Source of the DNA: Haloplanus sp. HW8-1
GTDB taxonomy: Archaea; Halobacteriota; Halobacteria; Halobacteriales; Haloferacaceae
DNA: 64,000 bases
Assembly (NCBI RefSeq): GCF_023703795.1
Contig: NZ_CP098518.1
Span: 186,001 to 250,000 of the forward strand
Reading direction: 5' to 3'
Below the pieces are notes generated by a model. It saw only the letters and a list, made by a program, of their open reading frames with translations. It did no database searches and was not told where the DNA came from. Both the position numbers and the translations under genes were made by a program. Positions 43,975 through 53,737 of the stretch are shown here, one piece after another; position 1 is the stretch's first letter, and each line of letters opens with the position of its first letter.

Positions 43975-44276
43975 CTCTGAATCTCGGCCGTCTCTTCGAT
44001 CTTCATCGAATCGAGTTTGTCGACAATGGCGTCGATCTTTTCGTCGAGTTCGTCGACGAAGTCGGCCGTATCCTCGGTGGTGATCGCACCCTGGCTCGAC
44101 GGTTCGATCAGGTTCTCCTCCTCGAGGACACGGAGGGAGTACCGGACCTTGTGATGGGGGTACCCCGTCTCGTTGGACATCTTCACGATCCCGATGGGTT
44201 CGTTCCCGATGACCATCTTTAGCACCTGCAAATGGCGTTCGAGCATGTCGACTTCTTTCTCGAGCCTGTCTATCAT
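43971..44276 (-). CDS. Small winged-helix regulator-like protein with coiled ends
   Basis: 101 residues. MIDRLEKEVDMLERHLQVLK is a coiled-coil helix. A winged helix follows (GIVKMSNETGYPHHKVRYSL, RVLEEENLIEPSSQG), then a second coiled helix. It is a typical small haloarchaeal HTH protein; its target is unknown. A TTTTAAAA box at 44303-44310 lies 30 bp upstream. Its TAG shares CTAG with the convergent stop. Confidence 0.8.
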   Translation of the reverse strand: MIDRLEKEVDMLERHLQVLKMVIGNEPIGIVKMSNETGYPHHKVRYSLRVLEEENLIEPSSQGAITTEDTADFVDELDEKIDAIVDKLDSMKIEETAEIQS

Positions 44277-44302
44277 GACACTTGTTAACTTGTCTTTGCG
44301 GG

Positions 44303-44310
44303 TTTTAAAA
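44303..44310 (-). promoter_or_regulatory. TATA box for the small winged-helix gene
   Basis: TTTTAAAA is symmetric and lies about 30 bp before ATG 44276 on the minus strand. Confidence 0.55.
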
Positions 44311-44473
44311 GTTGCTGTGGGAACCAGCGAACTGGAATCGGTCGTTTGAACGTGGGTGGTGAGAGTAATTAACGCTTCGGGTCGTGGCCGCATCGACCGA
44401 TGCCGGCGGCGGCCCGGCGCGACACGTCCGGTCGGGCCACTCCCGCTCCGGTCGCCGTGGGCGTATCGTAATC

Positions 44474-44479
44474 GGTTTA
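44474..44479 (+). promoter_or_regulatory. TATA-like box for purA
   Basis: GTTTAG, about 31 bp before ATG 44508. A second AT-rich box (TAATTAA, 44367-44373) lies further upstream and could be an alternative promoter. Confidence 0.4.
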
Positions 44480-44507
44480 GCGAGGCGGCTGGAACCTCCG
44501 GGCGGAC

Positions 44508-45839
44508 ATGACTGTCACTATCGTCGGATCCCAGCTCGGAGACGAGGGCAAGGGGGCCCTCGTCGACCTGTGGGGTGGGAACGCCGACATCGTGGTCCGG
44601 TACCAGGGCGGGGACAACGCCGGCCACACCGTCGTCGAGGACGGCGAGGAGTACAAACTGTCACTAGTACCGAGCGGCGCCGTCCGCGGCAAGGTCGGCG
44701 TCCTCGGGAACGGCTGTGTCGTCAACCCGCGCACGCTGTTCGACGAACTGGAAACGCTCCGCGAGCGGGGGCTGGACCCCGACGTGCGTGTCGCGCGCCG
44801 CGCTCACGTCATCATGCCGTATCACCGCGTCATCGACGGAATCGAGGAGGAGGCGAAAAGCGACGAGGACCTGGCGGCCGGCACCACCGGCCGCGGTATC
44901 GGACCCACCTACGAGGACAAGGTCGGACGGCGCGGCATCCGGGTCGGCGACCTGCTCGACCCGGACGTCCTTCGTGACCGCCTGGAGTACGTCGTCCCGC
45001 AGAAGCGCGCCCTCGTCGAGGACGTGTTCGGTCTGGAGGCCGGCGAAGAGTTCGACGTCGACGCGCTCCACGAGGAGTTCGCCGACGTCGGTCGTCGCCT
45101 CGCCGCGGAGGACATGACGGTCAACGCCGGCGACTTCCTCGGGGCCGAACTCGACGACGGCGCGAGCCTGCTGTTCGAGGGCGCACAGGGCACCTCGATC
45201 GACATCGACCACGGCATCTACCCCTACGTCACCTCCTCGAACCCCACGGCCGGCGGCGCGTCGACGGGGAGTGGCGTCGGACCGACGGTGGTCGGGCGCG
45301 GCGAAGTGGTCGGTATCGTGAAGGCGTACCTCTCCCGCGTGGGGACAGGTCCGCTGCCGACCGAACTCGACGGCGACGACGAGGAGTTGGCCGACTACAT
45401 CCGCGAGAAGGGCGGCGAGTTCGGCACCGTCACCGGTCGGCCGCGCCGCATCGGTTGGCTCGACGTCCCGATGCTCCGCCACGCGGCCCGGGTGAGCGGT
45501 TTCACCGGCATCGCCGTCAACCATCTCGACGTCCTCGCCGGCCTCGATACGGTGAAAGTCGGCGACGCTTACGACCTCAACGGCGAGCGACTGGAGACGA
45601 TGCCCGCGACGACCGAGCGGTGGGCCGACTGCGAGCCGATTTTGAAGGCGTTCGACCCGTGGCCCGAGGTGGACTGGACGGCCGCCGCCCAGGACGGGTA
45701 CGACGCACTCCCGGTGAACGCTCGCACGTATCTGGAGTACCTGAGCGACGAGGTCGGTGCCCCCATCTACGCCGTCGGCGTCGGCCCGGACCGTGCCGAG
45801 ACCATCGAACTCGTCGATCCCTTCGAGCACGACGGATAG
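44508..45839 (+). CDS. purA: Adenylosuccinate synthetase
   Basis: 443 residues. VTIVGSQLGDEGKGALVDLW (phosphate loop variant GDEGKG), QGGDNAGHTVV, GTTGRGIGPTYEDKVGRRG and EGAQGTSIDIDHGIYPYVTS are diagnostic. It makes adenylosuccinate from IMP, Asp and GTP, the committed AMP step. It is monocistronic by context, with its own promoter. Confidence 0.96.
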   Translation: MTVTIVGSQLGDEGKGALVDLWGGNADIVVRYQGGDNAGHTVVEDGEEYKLSLVPSGAVRGKVGVLGNGCVVNPRTLFDELETLRERGLDPDVRVARRAHVIMPYHRVIDGIEEEAKSDEDLAAGTTGRGIGPTYEDKVGRRGIRVGDLLDPDVLRDRLEYVVPQKRALVEDVFGLEAGEEFDVDALHEEFADVGRRLAAEDMTVNAGDFLGAELDDGASLLFEGAQGTSIDIDHGIYPYVTSSNPTAGGASTGSGVGPTVVGRGEVVGIVKAYLSRVGTGPLPTELDGDDEELADYIREKGGEFGTVTGRPRRIGWLDVPMLRHAARVSGFTGIAVNHLDVLAGLDTVKVGDAYDLNGERLETMPATTERWADCEPILKAFDPWPEVDWTAAAQDGYDALPVNARTYLEYLSDEVGAPIYAVGVGPDRAETIELVDPFEHDG

Positions 45840-45893
45840 GCGGCGAGGAGCCCAGGCGCACTCTTTCTTCCCGGCGGCCAGGGCGGGGCAACG

Positions 45894-45899
45894 GTTTTA
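45894..45899 (+). promoter_or_regulatory. TATA-like box for a tiny zinc-finger gene
   Basis: GTTTTA, about 27 bp before ATG 45924. Confidence 0.45.
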
Positions 45900-45923
45900 C
45901 CGCCGCCTCGCGCACGTATACAC

Positions 45924-46064
45924 ATGGTGACCACGACCGAGCGGGACGGTATGACGTGGTACGAGTGTGAGGTCTGTGGGATGTTGTTCGACGACCGCGA
46001 CGACGCCGCACAACACGAGGACAACTGCGACAGCGACAGCGCCGATCCCTCCTATCTACAGTAG
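45924..46064 (+). CDS. Tiny C2H2-type zinc-finger protein (DUF7128-like)
   Basis: 46 residues. WYECEVCGMLFDDRDDAAQH followed by EDNC gives two Cys, a His and a final Cys, a compact zinc knuckle. It ends DPSYLQ. This small haloarchaeal protein type is widespread (DUF7128, from memory). The TATA at the right distance supports expression as a leaderless transcript. Confidence 0.75.
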   Translation: MVTTTERDGMTWYECEVCGMLFDDRDDAAQHEDNCDSDSADPSYLQ

Positions 46065-46069
46065 GTCGC

Positions 46070-46504
46070 CTACTCGCTCCCGTCGACCAGTTCGTACGAC
46101 TTCTCGCCCCAGTCGTCCTCGACGAAGACGAACACGCGACCACGCGCCACCGCGAGGTCGGCCTGGATCCGACATCGCATCCCGTCCGGTGACCCGACGG
46201 TGACGCCCGGGAATAGCTCCTCGGTCTCGCCGCCGTCGAGGACGATCCGTCCGACGCCCGTCGACTCCAGGATGTCCTCGTGGGTCTTGCGGTCGTTGAC
46301 GTACATCATCACGCCCTCGGTCCCGTCGGGGCCGGTCACGAGGACGTGAACCTCCTTGCCGGGAGCAGTCGAGAGCGTCTCGGCGCTCCGCTCCGGGACG
46401 CCGCGGTAGAACGTCGTTCGGCCGTCGAGGTACTCCACTTCGACGCCGCCCTCCCGGAGGGTCACGGGGAGCGTACTCGGCGCCACGTCGGTGCGGATGG
46501 TCAT
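46070..46504 (-). CDS. DUF5796-family protein
   Basis: 144 residues, beta-rich. LPVTLREGGVEVEYLDGRTT, FYRGVPERSAETLSTAPG and VMMYVNDRKTHEDILESTGV are the visible blocks; the final part (GRVFVFVEDDWGEKSYELVD) is also strand-like. There is no catalytic motif. I recall it as a conserved haloarchaeal family of unknown function. It converges with the tiny zinc-finger gene, leaving 5 bp. Confidence 0.78.
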   Translation of the reverse strand: MTIRTDVAPSTLPVTLREGGVEVEYLDGRTTFYRGVPERSAETLSTAPGKEVHVLVTGPDGTEGVMMYVNDRKTHEDILESTGVGRIVLDGGETEELFPGVTVGSPDGMRCRIQADLAVARGRVFVFVEDDWGEKSYELVDGSE

Positions 46505-46579
46505 ACTACCGTTACCGGACGGCCAGTCAAAAACGTCGCGTCACGCGTCGCCCGTTCGACCACGCGCAGGGATACCGTT

Positions 46580-46732
46580 ATGTCGACGGCGACGCCCATT
46601 GGGTGTGTGTTCGACCTCGATCATCCCGCCTGGCGAACCGCCGGCGCGACCGGCGTGGCCTACGCCCTCGCGATCGGTGGCCTGTTTCTCGTGCTGTTCG
46701 TTGGACCGTACCTGCTCTTTCGGATCCCGTAA
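46580..46732 (+). CDS. Small single-helix membrane protein
   Basis: 50 residues. VFDLDHPAWRTAGATGVAYA leads into one membrane helix (LAIGGLFLVLFVGPYLLFRI). There is no recognisable domain or TATA. It ends 17 bp before the PAN stop on the other strand. The hydrophobic profile supports a real protein, though it could be over-called. Confidence 0.55.
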   Translation: MSTATPIGCVFDLDHPAWRTAGATGVAYALAIGGLFLVLFVGPYLLFRIP

Positions 46733-46749
46733 GCGAGTCGGCTCGCGGT

Positions 46750-47964
46750 TCAGGCGAACGCTCGTGAGACGCTCTCGTCGGCCGACTCGGCGCTGATCTT
46801 CCCCCACGCGGAGACGAAGTCGTCCATGTAGATCTCGGTCCGGTCGTCGCGGATAGCGAACATCCCGGCCTCGGTGCAGACGGCCTTGATGTCGGCGCCC
46901 GAGGCGTCGTCGGCCATCTCGGCCAGTTCGCCGAAGTCGACGTCGTCGGCGACGTTCATATCGCGGGTGTGGATCCTGAAGATGATCTCGCGGCCCTCGT
47001 CGTCGGGTTTCGGCACTTCGATCAGGCGGTCGAAGCGCCCCGGACGGAGGATCGCGGGGTCGAGCATGTCGAAGCGGTTGGTGGCCGCGATGATACGGAC
47101 CTCGCCGCGCTCCTCGAAGCCGTCCATCTCGGAGAGTAGTTGCATCATCGTCCGCTGGACCTCGGCGTCGCCGGAGGTCTTCGAGTCCGTCCGCTTCGAC
47201 GCGATGGCGTCGATCTCGTCGATGAAGAGGACGGCCGGTTCGTTCTCGCGGGCCACCTCGAAGAGGTCGCGCACGAGTTTCGCGCCCTCGCCGATGAACT
47301 TGTGGACGAGTTCCGAGCCGGCCATCTTGATGAAGGTGGCGTCGGTCTGGTTGGCGACCGCCTTCGCGAGCATCGTCTTCCCGGTACCCGGCGGCCCGTG
47401 CAGGAGCACCCCCGAGGGTGGGTCGATACCGACGTCCTCGAACATCTCCGGCCGGTCGAGCGGCATCTCGACTGTCTCGCGAACCTCCTGCATCTGCTGG
47501 TCGAGTCCGCCGATGTCCGTGTATGTCACGTCAGGGCTGTGGTCCACCTGCATCACGCGGGCTCGCACGTCGGTCTCCTTGTCGAGGCGCTTGACCACCG
47601 AGAGGGAGTTGTTGACCGCGACTCGCGAGTCGGGTTCGAGGTCCGACCGCATCTCGTCGGTGACCTCCGTCAGCGCCTCCTGGTTGTTGCCGTGCTGTTT
47701 GATGATGACGCCCTCGTCGGTCAGTTCCTGGACCGTCGCGACGAACAGCGGCGACTGCTTGAGTTTCTTGTTCTCGTGTGTGAGACGCTCCAGTTTCTGC
47801 TGGTACTTGTTGTTCTCCGCGTTCGCATCCAGCAGTTTGTCGCGCATCTCCTCGTTCTGTCCCTCCAGCACGTCGAGTCGCTCGCGGAGGGCCTCGATTT
47901 TTTCCTGCTGCGACGTCGCCTCCTCGTCGTACGGGAGGTCGACATCGTCCACAGTATCGGTCAT
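46750..47964 (-). CDS. pan: Proteasome-activating nucleotidase (PAN)
   Basis: 404 residues. An N-terminal coiled coil (15-70) leads to an OB ring and the AAA+ core: Walker A GPPGTGKTMLAKAV, Walker B LFIDEIDAIAS, second region of homology IIAATNRFDMLDPAILRPGR. It unfolds proteins into the 20S proteasome. PAN normally ends in HbYX to dock into the alpha ring; this chain ends SRAFA, so Tyr is replaced by Phe. Haloarchaea often carry two PANs; which one this is cannot be told. Confidence 0.94.
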   Translation of the reverse strand: MTDTVDDVDLPYDEEATSQQEKIEALRERLDVLEGQNEEMRDKLLDANAENNKYQQKLERLTHENKKLKQSPLFVATVQELTDEGVIIKQHGNNQEALTEVTDEMRSDLEPDSRVAVNNSLSVVKRLDKETDVRARVMQVDHSPDVTYTDIGGLDQQMQEVRETVEMPLDRPEMFEDVGIDPPSGVLLHGPPGTGKTMLAKAVANQTDATFIKMAGSELVHKFIGEGAKLVRDLFEVARENEPAVLFIDEIDAIASKRTDSKTSGDAEVQRTMMQLLSEMDGFEERGEVRIIAATNRFDMLDPAILRPGRFDRLIEVPKPDDEGREIIFRIHTRDMNVADDVDFGELAEMADDASGADIKAVCTEAGMFAIRDDRTEIYMDDFVSAWGKISAESADESVSRAFA

Positions 47965-47985
47965 TGTCCGGTTTAAGGCGCAGAC

Positions 47986-47993
47986 TCATAAGA
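47986..47993 (-). promoter_or_regulatory. TATA-like box for PAN
   Basis: The minus strand reads TCTTATGA, about 26 bp before ATG 47964. A closer GTTTAAG at 47970-47976 is too near the start. Confidence 0.35.
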
Positions 47994-48109
47994 GACTTCG
48001 GGTGAGTGCGGTCTTCGCCGCACGCCGCACGCCCGTCCCGCGATATTACCTGAAGGAATCAAACTCGATAGCAAATATTATCACCTTGTATTCGGGAATG
48101 TGTAGTAAG

Positions 48110-48370
48110 ATGAGTACGACCGAGGCAGTCCCCCATGACGCGGAGTCGGACCGGTGGGCCGACGTACGTGACCTGCCGCCGAGTGCGAAACTCGTCGCGA
48201 AGGTGCTCGACTACAACGAGACGCTGAGCCAGAGTCAGTTGGCCGACGAGACGCTCCTGCCGCCGCGAACCGTCCGATACGCGCTGACGCGACTGGAGGA
48301 CGCCGAGGTCGTCGAGTCGCGGTTCTCCTTTTCCGACGCGCGAAAGCGACTCTATTCGCTGAAGATTTAA
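48110..48370 (+). CDS. Small winged-helix (MarR/TrmB-like) protein
   Basis: 86 residues. LPPSAKLVAKVLDYNETLSQ, QLADETLLPPRTVRYALTRL and SRFSFSDARKRLYSL form a complete winged helix with no effector domain. It likely binds DNA; the target is unknown. ATG 48110 (MSTTEAV) is chosen; the in-frame ATG 48098 would place the start only 20 bp from the TATA-like box (48076-48081). It heads the stretch leading to mre11. Confidence 0.78.
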   Translation: MSTTEAVPHDAESDRWADVRDLPPSAKLVAKVLDYNETLSQSQLADETLLPPRTVRYALTRLEDAEVVESRFSFSDARKRLYSLKI

Positions 48371-48371
48371 T
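48366..48371 (+). promoter_or_regulatory. TATA-like box overlapping a stop codon, for the mre11 operon
   Basis: TTTAAT, overlapping the TAA of the winged-helix gene and lying 28 bp before GTG 48396. Confidence 0.45.
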
Positions 48372-48395
48372 CGGGAGCGGGAGCCATCCCGTGTC

Positions 48396-48710
48396 GTGAC
48401 CGAAGACGTACGCGACGCACTCAGCGCGTTGGCGAGGGGCGAGTCCGCGGATCCGGCCGCCCGGACGATCGACGAGGCCGTTTCGGCGCTCGACGACGTG
48501 GCCGACCTCGCGGCGTTCGTCGACGACGACGGGGACGAACGACTGCGCCGCGCAGTCGAGGCCGCGGACCGGGCGGGCGACAGGGCGGCCGCCCGCCGGG
48601 GGCGACGGGCGCTCGCGACCATCGATCGCTGTCGGGACGCGGCGGCCGATCACTTTCGCTCCGGTCGCGGAACGGTTTTGTGGACCGGGGATCAACCCCC
48701 GGAGCAATGA
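48396..48710 (+). CDS. Small helical protein coupled to mre11
   Basis: 104 residues from GTG 48396. It is almost all helix and charged (LSALARGESADPAARTIDEA, AVEAADRAGDRAAARRGRRA), ending DQPPEQ. There is no known domain. Its TGA overlaps the mre11 ATG as ATGA, so it is translationally coupled to mre11, which in turn is coupled to rad50. Such an arrangement suggests a partner of the MR complex, but this is inference. Confidence 0.72.
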   Translation: MTEDVRDALSALARGESADPAARTIDEAVSALDDVADLAAFVDDDGDERLRRAVEAADRAGDRAAARRGRRALATIDRCRDAAADHFRSGRGTVLWTGDQPPEQ

Positions 48711-49981
48711 CACGGGTGATCCACACCGGCGACACCCACGTCGGCTACCGCCAGTATCACTCGCCGGAGCGCCGGCAGGACTTCCTCGACGCCTTCGAGG
48801 CGGTAATCGACGACGCGATCGGCTCCGCCGCCGACGGCGATGACGCCTCTTCCGCCGGCGGGCGGACGCCGTCCCTGGACGCCGTCGTTCACGCGGGTGA
48901 TCTCTTCCACGACCGCCGTCCCGACCTCCCCGACCTCCTCGGCGTGCTCTCGGCGCTCCGCCGCCTCGCGGCCGCCGACGTGCCCTTCCTGGCCGTCGTC
49001 GGCAACCACGAGGCGACGCGCGGGAGCCAGTGGCTCGATCTCTTCTCGGATCTCGGACTGGCGACCCGTCTCGGCGACGAACCGACCGTCGTCGGCGACA
49101 CCGCGTTCTACGGCCTCGATCACGTCCCCCGGTCCCGGCGCGACGCCCTCGACTACGACTTCGCCCCGCACGACGCGGACGCCGCCGCGCTGGTGGCCCA
49201 CGGGCTGTTCACCCCCTTTGCCCACGCGGACTGGGACACAGAGACGGTGCTCGCGGAAGCGACCGTCGACTTCGACGCGATGTTGCTCGGCGACAACCAC
49301 GTCCCCGACCGCGCGCAGGTCGACGGCACGTGGGTCACCTACTGCGGGTCGACCGAGCGGGCGAGTGCCGACGAGCGTGACGCACGCGGGTACAACCTCG
49401 TCGAGTTCGGGCGCGACGTGGGCGGCGACGAGACGGTCGACGTCCGGCGCCGATCGCTCGACACCCGCCCGTTCGTCTTCGTCGACGTGGAACTGGCCGC
49501 GGGCGAGGGGGTCGATCGGGTCCGCGAGCAGGTCCGCCAGCACGACCTGGCCGACGCGGTGACCGTGGTGTCGATCACCGGCGAGGGCGACCCCGTCACC
49601 CCCGCGGGGATCGAGGAGGCGGCGATCGAGGAGGGGACGCTCCTGGCGCGTGTGACCGACCACCGGGCGGTCGGCGGCGACGCGAGCGCCCCCGACGCGG
49701 AGGTCGAGTTCGGCGACCCCGACGCCGCCGTCCGTGAGCGTGTCCGCGAGATGGATCTCTCGACGACCGGTCGGCGCCTCGACGAGACGGTCCGAGACGA
49801 GGGACTGGCGGATGCGAACGTCCGCGACCGGGTCGCCTCCCTCGTCGCCGACGCCGTCGACGACGGCGCCCTCGACGCCGACACGGCCGACGATGCGGAT
49901 GCGGACCCGACCGCGACGGCGGATCCCGAGAACGGGACGGCCGACCCCGACGACCAGGTGTCCATGGAGGACTTCCTGTGA
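48707..49981 (+). CDS. mre11: DNA double-strand break repair nuclease Mre11
   Basis: 424 residues. Phosphodiesterase motifs: [20 protein letters not shown] (I), [17 protein letters not shown] (II), [11 protein letters not shown] (III), VAHGLFTPF, and [17 protein letters not shown] for the last His. The acidic C-terminal tail (about 340-424) is a haloarchaeal addition. With Rad50 it processes DNA ends. It is coupled by ATGA upstream and GTGA downstream. Confidence 0.94.
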   Translation: MTRVIHTGDTHVGYRQYHSPERRQDFLDAFEAVIDDAIGSAADGDDASSAGGRTPSLDAVVHAGDLFHDRRPDLPDLLGVLSALRRLAAADVPFLAVVGNHEATRGSQWLDLFSDLGLATRLGDEPTVVGDTAFYGLDHVPRSRRDALDYDFAPHDADAAALVAHGLFTPFAHADWDTETVLAEATVDFDAMLLGDNHVPDRAQVDGTWVTYCGSTERASADERDARGYNLVEFGRDVGGDETVDVRRRSLDTRPFVFVDVELAAGEGVDRVREQVRQHDLADAVTVVSITGEGDPVTPAGIEEAAIEEGTLLARVTDHRAVGGDASAPDAEVEFGDPDAAVRERVREMDLSTTGRRLDETVRDEGLADANVRDRVASLVADAVDDGALDADTADDADADPTATADPENGTADPDDQVSMEDFL

Positions 49982-52644
49982 GGTTCGATCGGATTCGCCT
50001 GCGGAACTTCCGGCCGTACGCCGACGCCGACCTCGACCTGCGCGACGGCGTGACGGTGATCCACGGGCTCAACGGGAGCGGCAAGTCGTCGCTGCTGGAG
50101 GCGTGTTTCTTCGCGCTCTACGGCTCGAAAGCGCTCCCGGGAACGCTCGACGAGGTGGTGACCAACGGCGCCGACGAGACGGAGATCGACCTGTGGTTCA
50201 CCCACGACGGCGCGTCCTATCACGTCCACCGTCGTCTCCGACAGTCCGGGGACCGGACCTCGACTGCGGACTGTACCCTCGACGGCCCGGACGTGACCGT
50301 GGAGGGGGCTCGGGACGTCCGTGGCTTCGTCGCCGACCTGCTCCGCATGGACGCCGAGGCGTTCGTCAACTGTGCGTACGTTCGACAGGGAGAGGTAAAC
50401 CAGCTCATCAACGCCTCGCCGGACCAACGACAGGACGTGATCGACGACCTCCTGCAGTTGGGGCGTCTGGAGGAGTACCGCGAACGCGCCGCGACCGCCC
50501 GGTTGGGAGTCGAGGACGTCCGCTCGGAAAAGCGGGGTGAACTCAGCAAGGTGGCGTCACAGATCGAGGCGAAGGAAGCCGAGAACCTCCACGGCCGACT
50601 CGACGACCTGGAGACCGATCTTTCGGACGTGAACGACCGCATCGACCGGTACGAGCAGCAACGCGAGAAGGCCGAGCGCACCAAAGACGAGGCGGAGGCG
50701 ATCCTCGAGGAACACGAGACGAAACGGGAGCGCCTCGACGAGGTCGAGGCCGAGATCGAGGAGCTAGAGGCGTCGATCCGGGAGGCCGAGTCCGAACGCG
50801 AGACGCGTCGCGAGCGGATCCGCGAGGCCCGCGAGCGGATCGACGAACTCGAAGCGGCGATCGACGAGCGCCTCGACGCGGCGGGGCTCGACGGGGCGAC
50901 GACCTCGGCGATCGAGCGGCGACGCGAAGAACTGACGGCGCGCGAGGAGTCCGTCCGCGAGGCGCGCACGGAGGCGAACGCGTCGGCGACGGGGCTGGAC
51001 AACCAGGCGACGAACCTCGCGGAGAAGGCCGAGGATCTGATCGACCGCGCCGACCGCGCCGACGAGCGGGCCGCGGAGTCGCGCGAGGCGGCGCGGGCGG
51101 CCGAGGAGTCCGCCGAGGAACACGAGAGCCGGATCGAGGAGCTCGCTGCGGAGGAAGCCGACTTGGTCGCCGCGTTCGAGGACGCGCCGGTCGCACGCGG
51201 CGAGGCCGCGGACCGGCGTGCGGACCTCCGCGAGCGTCGCGCCGAGGCCCGGGAACGGGTCGCGGAACTCGACGCGACGCTCTCGTCGGTCCGGGAACGG
51301 GTCGCGGAGGCCGAGGAGTTGCTGGCGGCCGGGAAATGTCCGGAGTGTGGACAGCCGGTCGAGGACTCGCCACACGCCGACCGGATCGAGGAGGACCGCG
51401 GGCGGGTCGCGGAACTGGAGGCCGACCTGGCGACCGCCCGGGAGCGCGTCGCCGACCTCGACGACCGGATCGAGACCCTGGCCGACCTGATCGAGGCGGA
51501 GACGCGGCTGTCCGATATCGAGGACGAGCGCGATCGGCTCGAAGACCGCGCAGCGGAGCACCGTGAGGAGGCGACGACCCACCGCGAGACGGCCGCCGAA
51601 CACGAGTCGGAGGCAGCCGACCTGCGAGAACGGGCGGCCGAGACCCGGGAGGTCGCGGCGGAGAAACGCGAGGAGGCGGCCGAGGCCGACGACCGGGTCG
51701 AGGAGCTGACGACCGAACTGGAGACCATCGCGGAGACGCGCGACCGGATCGACGCCGTCGAGTCGCGACTGGATCGCGTCGCGGACCGGGACGACGAGAT
51801 CGACCGCCTCCGCGAGGAGGCGACGCGGATCGAGGAGGCGAACGACGAGCGCCGCGAGCGACTGGCCGAGAAGCGGGCGGGTCGTGACGAGTTGCGGGAG
51901 GCCGTCGACGAGGATGCCATCGAGGCGGCCCGGAAGAACAAGCGAAACGCCGTAGAGTATCTCTCGGACGTGGACGAGGAACTCGATCGGCTGGCCGAGC
52001 GGCGCGACGACCTCCAGGCAGAGATCGGCGGGGTTCGGAACGAACTGGAGGCACTGGAGACGCTTCGAGCGGAGCGAGACGCGCTCGCCGACCGTGTCGA
52101 GGCCCTCGACGACCTCCACGAGGAGGCCGAGCGTCTCGAAGCCATGTACGGCGACCTGCGGGCCGAACTCCGCCAGCGGAACGTCGAGACGCTCGAACGG
52201 CTGCTGAACGAGACGTTCGATCTGGTGTACGGCAACGACGCCTACGCCCGCCTGCGACTCGACGGCGACTACGAACTCTCGGTGGTCCAGAAGGACGGGA
52301 GCGAACTCGACCCGACCCAGCTATCCGGCGGGGAGCGAGCGCTGTTCAACCTCAGCCTGCGGTGTGCGATCTACCGGCTGCTGGCCGAGGGCATCGACGG
52401 TGCGGCGCCGATGCCGCCGCTCATCCTCGACGAACCCACCGTCTTCCTCGACGCCGGTCACGTCTCGCGGCTGGTGGACCTCGTCGAGGAGATGCGCGAT
52501 CTGGGGGTGGCCCAGATCGTGATCGTCAGCCACGACGAGGAACTCGTCGGTGCGGCCGACGACCTCGTGCGCGTCGAGAAGGATCCCCGAACCAACCGAT
52601 CGACGGTGTCGCGGTCGCGACCGGCGGTCGTCACCGAGGACTGA
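49978..52644 (+). CDS. rad50: DNA repair ATPase Rad50
   Basis: 888 residues from GTG 49978. Walker [18 protein letters not shown] (about 29-45); two long coiled arms meeting at a zinc hook CPEC at 454-457 ([10 protein letters not shown]); ABC signature [16 protein letters not shown] at about 782; Walker [12 protein letters not shown] at about 815-825. It holds DNA ends and drives Mre11. The last 14 bases overlap the 3' end of the convergent gene. Confidence 0.95.
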   Translation: MRFDRIRLRNFRPYADADLDLRDGVTVIHGLNGSGKSSLLEACFFALYGSKALPGTLDEVVTNGADETEIDLWFTHDGASYHVHRRLRQSGDRTSTADCTLDGPDVTVEGARDVRGFVADLLRMDAEAFVNCAYVRQGEVNQLINASPDQRQDVIDDLLQLGRLEEYRERAATARLGVEDVRSEKRGELSKVASQIEAKEAENLHGRLDDLETDLSDVNDRIDRYEQQREKAERTKDEAEAILEEHETKRERLDEVEAEIEELEASIREAESERETRRERIREARERIDELEAAIDERLDAAGLDGATTSAIERRREELTAREESVREARTEANASATGLDNQATNLAEKAEDLIDRADRADERAAESREAARAAEESAEEHESRIEELAAEEADLVAAFEDAPVARGEAADRRADLRERRAEARERVAELDATLSSVRERVAEAEELLAAGKCPECGQPVEDSPHADRIEEDRGRVAELEADLATARERVADLDDRIETLADLIEAETRLSDIEDERDRLEDRAAEHREEATTHRETAAEHESEAADLRERAAETREVAAEKREEAAEADDRVEELTTELETIAETRDRIDAVESRLDRVADRDDEIDRLREEATRIEEANDERRERLAEKRAGRDELREAVDEDAIEAARKNKRNAVEYLSDVDEELDRLAERRDDLQAEIGGVRNELEALETLRAERDALADRVEALDDLHEEAERLEAMYGDLRAELRQRNVETLERLLNETFDLVYGNDAYARLRLDGDYELSVVQKDGSELDPTQLSGGERALFNLSLRCAIYRLLAEGIDGAAPMPPLILDEPTVFLDAGHVSRLVDLVEEMRDLGVAQIVIVSHDEELVGAADDLVRVEKDPRTNRSTVSRSRPAVVTED

Positions 52645-53074
52645 CTCGGTCGCCCTCACGGAGTGTCTCGACCGCCTCTCGCGTCGTCTCGGTCGCCTCG
52701 TAGCCACGCTCGCCGGCGACCCGTGCCTCCGCGATCAGGCCGGCCGCCCGAAACTCCGCGAGCAGTCCGTGGAGATCACTCTCACAGAGATCGTAGGCGT
52801 CGAGGAGCGTCCGGACCGCGACCGGACCGCGATCCACGAGTTCGACGAGGAGGCCGAGGGCACGGTCGTTCGGCGTCGCGGTGAGGACTCGTCGCACCGC
52901 CGGGGGGACCGCCCCCGCGGCAGTCGTCAGCGGTGCGGTTCCGTCGTCGACGGACAACTCGTCGTTCGACACGTAGCGTTCGGCCCCGGTCTCGGGGTCG
53001 CGGACGAGACTCGACTCCGACGACCGCTTCACGAGCAGATAGCGATCTCCGTCGTCGTCCCGGACGGTTCGCAT
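52631..53074 (-). CDS. Small winged-helix-like protein downstream of rad50 (DUF7346-like)
   Basis: 147 residues. The N-terminal part ([20 protein letters not shown]) is strand-rich; the C-terminal half ([36 protein letters not shown]) is a winged helix. I recall the same gene after rad50 in Haloferax. The function is unknown; no DNA target is evident. It overlaps the end of rad50 by 14 bp in antisense. Confidence 0.75.
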   Translation of the reverse strand: MRTVRDDDGDRYLLVKRSSESSLVRDPETGAERYVSNDELSVDDGTAPLTTAAGAVPPAVRRVLTATPNDRALGLLVELVDRGPVAVRTLLDAYDLCESDLHGLLAEFRAAGLIAEARVAGERGYEATETTREAVETLREGDRVSPR

Positions 53075-53099
53075 GGTCGGCGCGAGGTGGGCCGTGGAG

Positions 53100-53438
53100 T
53101 TAGGGGTTCCGCTCGGACGGGTCCTCGTGGTCGTCCCGGCCCTGGAAGATGCGGTAGAGGTGGTACACGCGGAGACCGGCGAGGAGTCCGATCAGGACGA
53201 CCCCGGCACCGACGGTCCACTGTCCCCTGAAGAACGCGAGCATCGGGCCGAAGGCGAGACAGAACACCGCCACGTTGGCCATGAGTACGCTCCGCCAGAA
53301 CAGCCCCCGGATCTCGGGATCGACGTCGCTGGGGTCGGTGTCGGGCGACGGGGCGGTCGGCGGATCGGGGCCGAGTCGCGCCGCCCGCTCTTCGGGCCCG
53401 AGGTCGTCGGCGTCGTCGCCCTGCGGATCGACCGGCAC
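53100..53438 (-). CDS. Two-helix membrane protein (DUF7322-like)
   Basis: 112 residues from GTG 53438 (VPVDPQGDDADDLG). An acidic proline-rich N-terminus precedes two membrane helices (SVLMANVAVFCLAFGPMLAF and TVGAGVVLIGLLAGLRVYHL) and a charged tail. The alternative TTG start at 53465 adds a Pro/Ser segment and is less likely. The function is unknown. Confidence 0.68.
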   Translation of the reverse strand: MPVDPQGDDADDLGPEERAARLGPDPPTAPSPDTDPSDVDPEIRGLFWRSVLMANVAVFCLAFGPMLAFFRGQWTVGAGVVLIGLLAGLRVYHLYRIFQGRDDHEDPSERNP

Positions 53439-53481
53439 GCTCGGAGGGAGCGAACGTGACGGCAAAAGGGTTCGGTTGTCC

Positions 53482-53661
53482 TCAGGCGAGTTCGTGGATC
53501 GGTACCGCCGCCGACGATTCGACCCACGCGAGCGGGTTCTCGGCGTCGTAAAGCACCGTCCCGTCTTCGACTTCGTACGCCTCGACGGTGTCGATTCCGT
53601 CGTGATCCGGACGGCGTTCGTCAGTACTGTCCCACCGGCCTGCGTCGACGTGGTCGGACAT
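53482..53661 (-). CDS. Small conserved haloarchaeal protein (DUF7331-like)
   Basis: 59 residues. The core DTVEAYEVEDGTVLYDAENP followed by LAWVESS is a pattern I recall from haloarchaea (DUF7331, from memory). It is beta-rich and acidic. An AT-rich TATA-like box (GTATATG, 53691-53697) lies upstream, shared in the divergent region with polB. Confidence 0.7.
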   Translation of the reverse strand: MSDHVDAGRWDSTDERRPDHDGIDTVEAYEVEDGTVLYDAENPLAWVESSAAVPIHELA

Positions 53662-53737
53662 CGTCACGGAGCTTGGTATGGGATGACATGGTATATGTCT
53701 TTTCGTCGTGGCAGCGTTTCCGGGCGGAGTGACTGGG

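Noticed and set aside
44400-44471. 23-codon ORF behind an AT-rich box ahead of purA
   Set aside because: Starts 30 bp after TAATTAA, but its Ala/Arg/Pro composition is what random GC-rich sequence gives; more likely an upstream promoter of purA.
50220-52235. Long minus-strand open frame of 671 Ser/Arg-rich residues opposite rad50
   Set aside because: It is antisense to the clearly conserved coiled-coil gene; its Ser/Arg bias is what the GC-rich Glu/Asp/Arg codons of rad50 give on the opposite strand.
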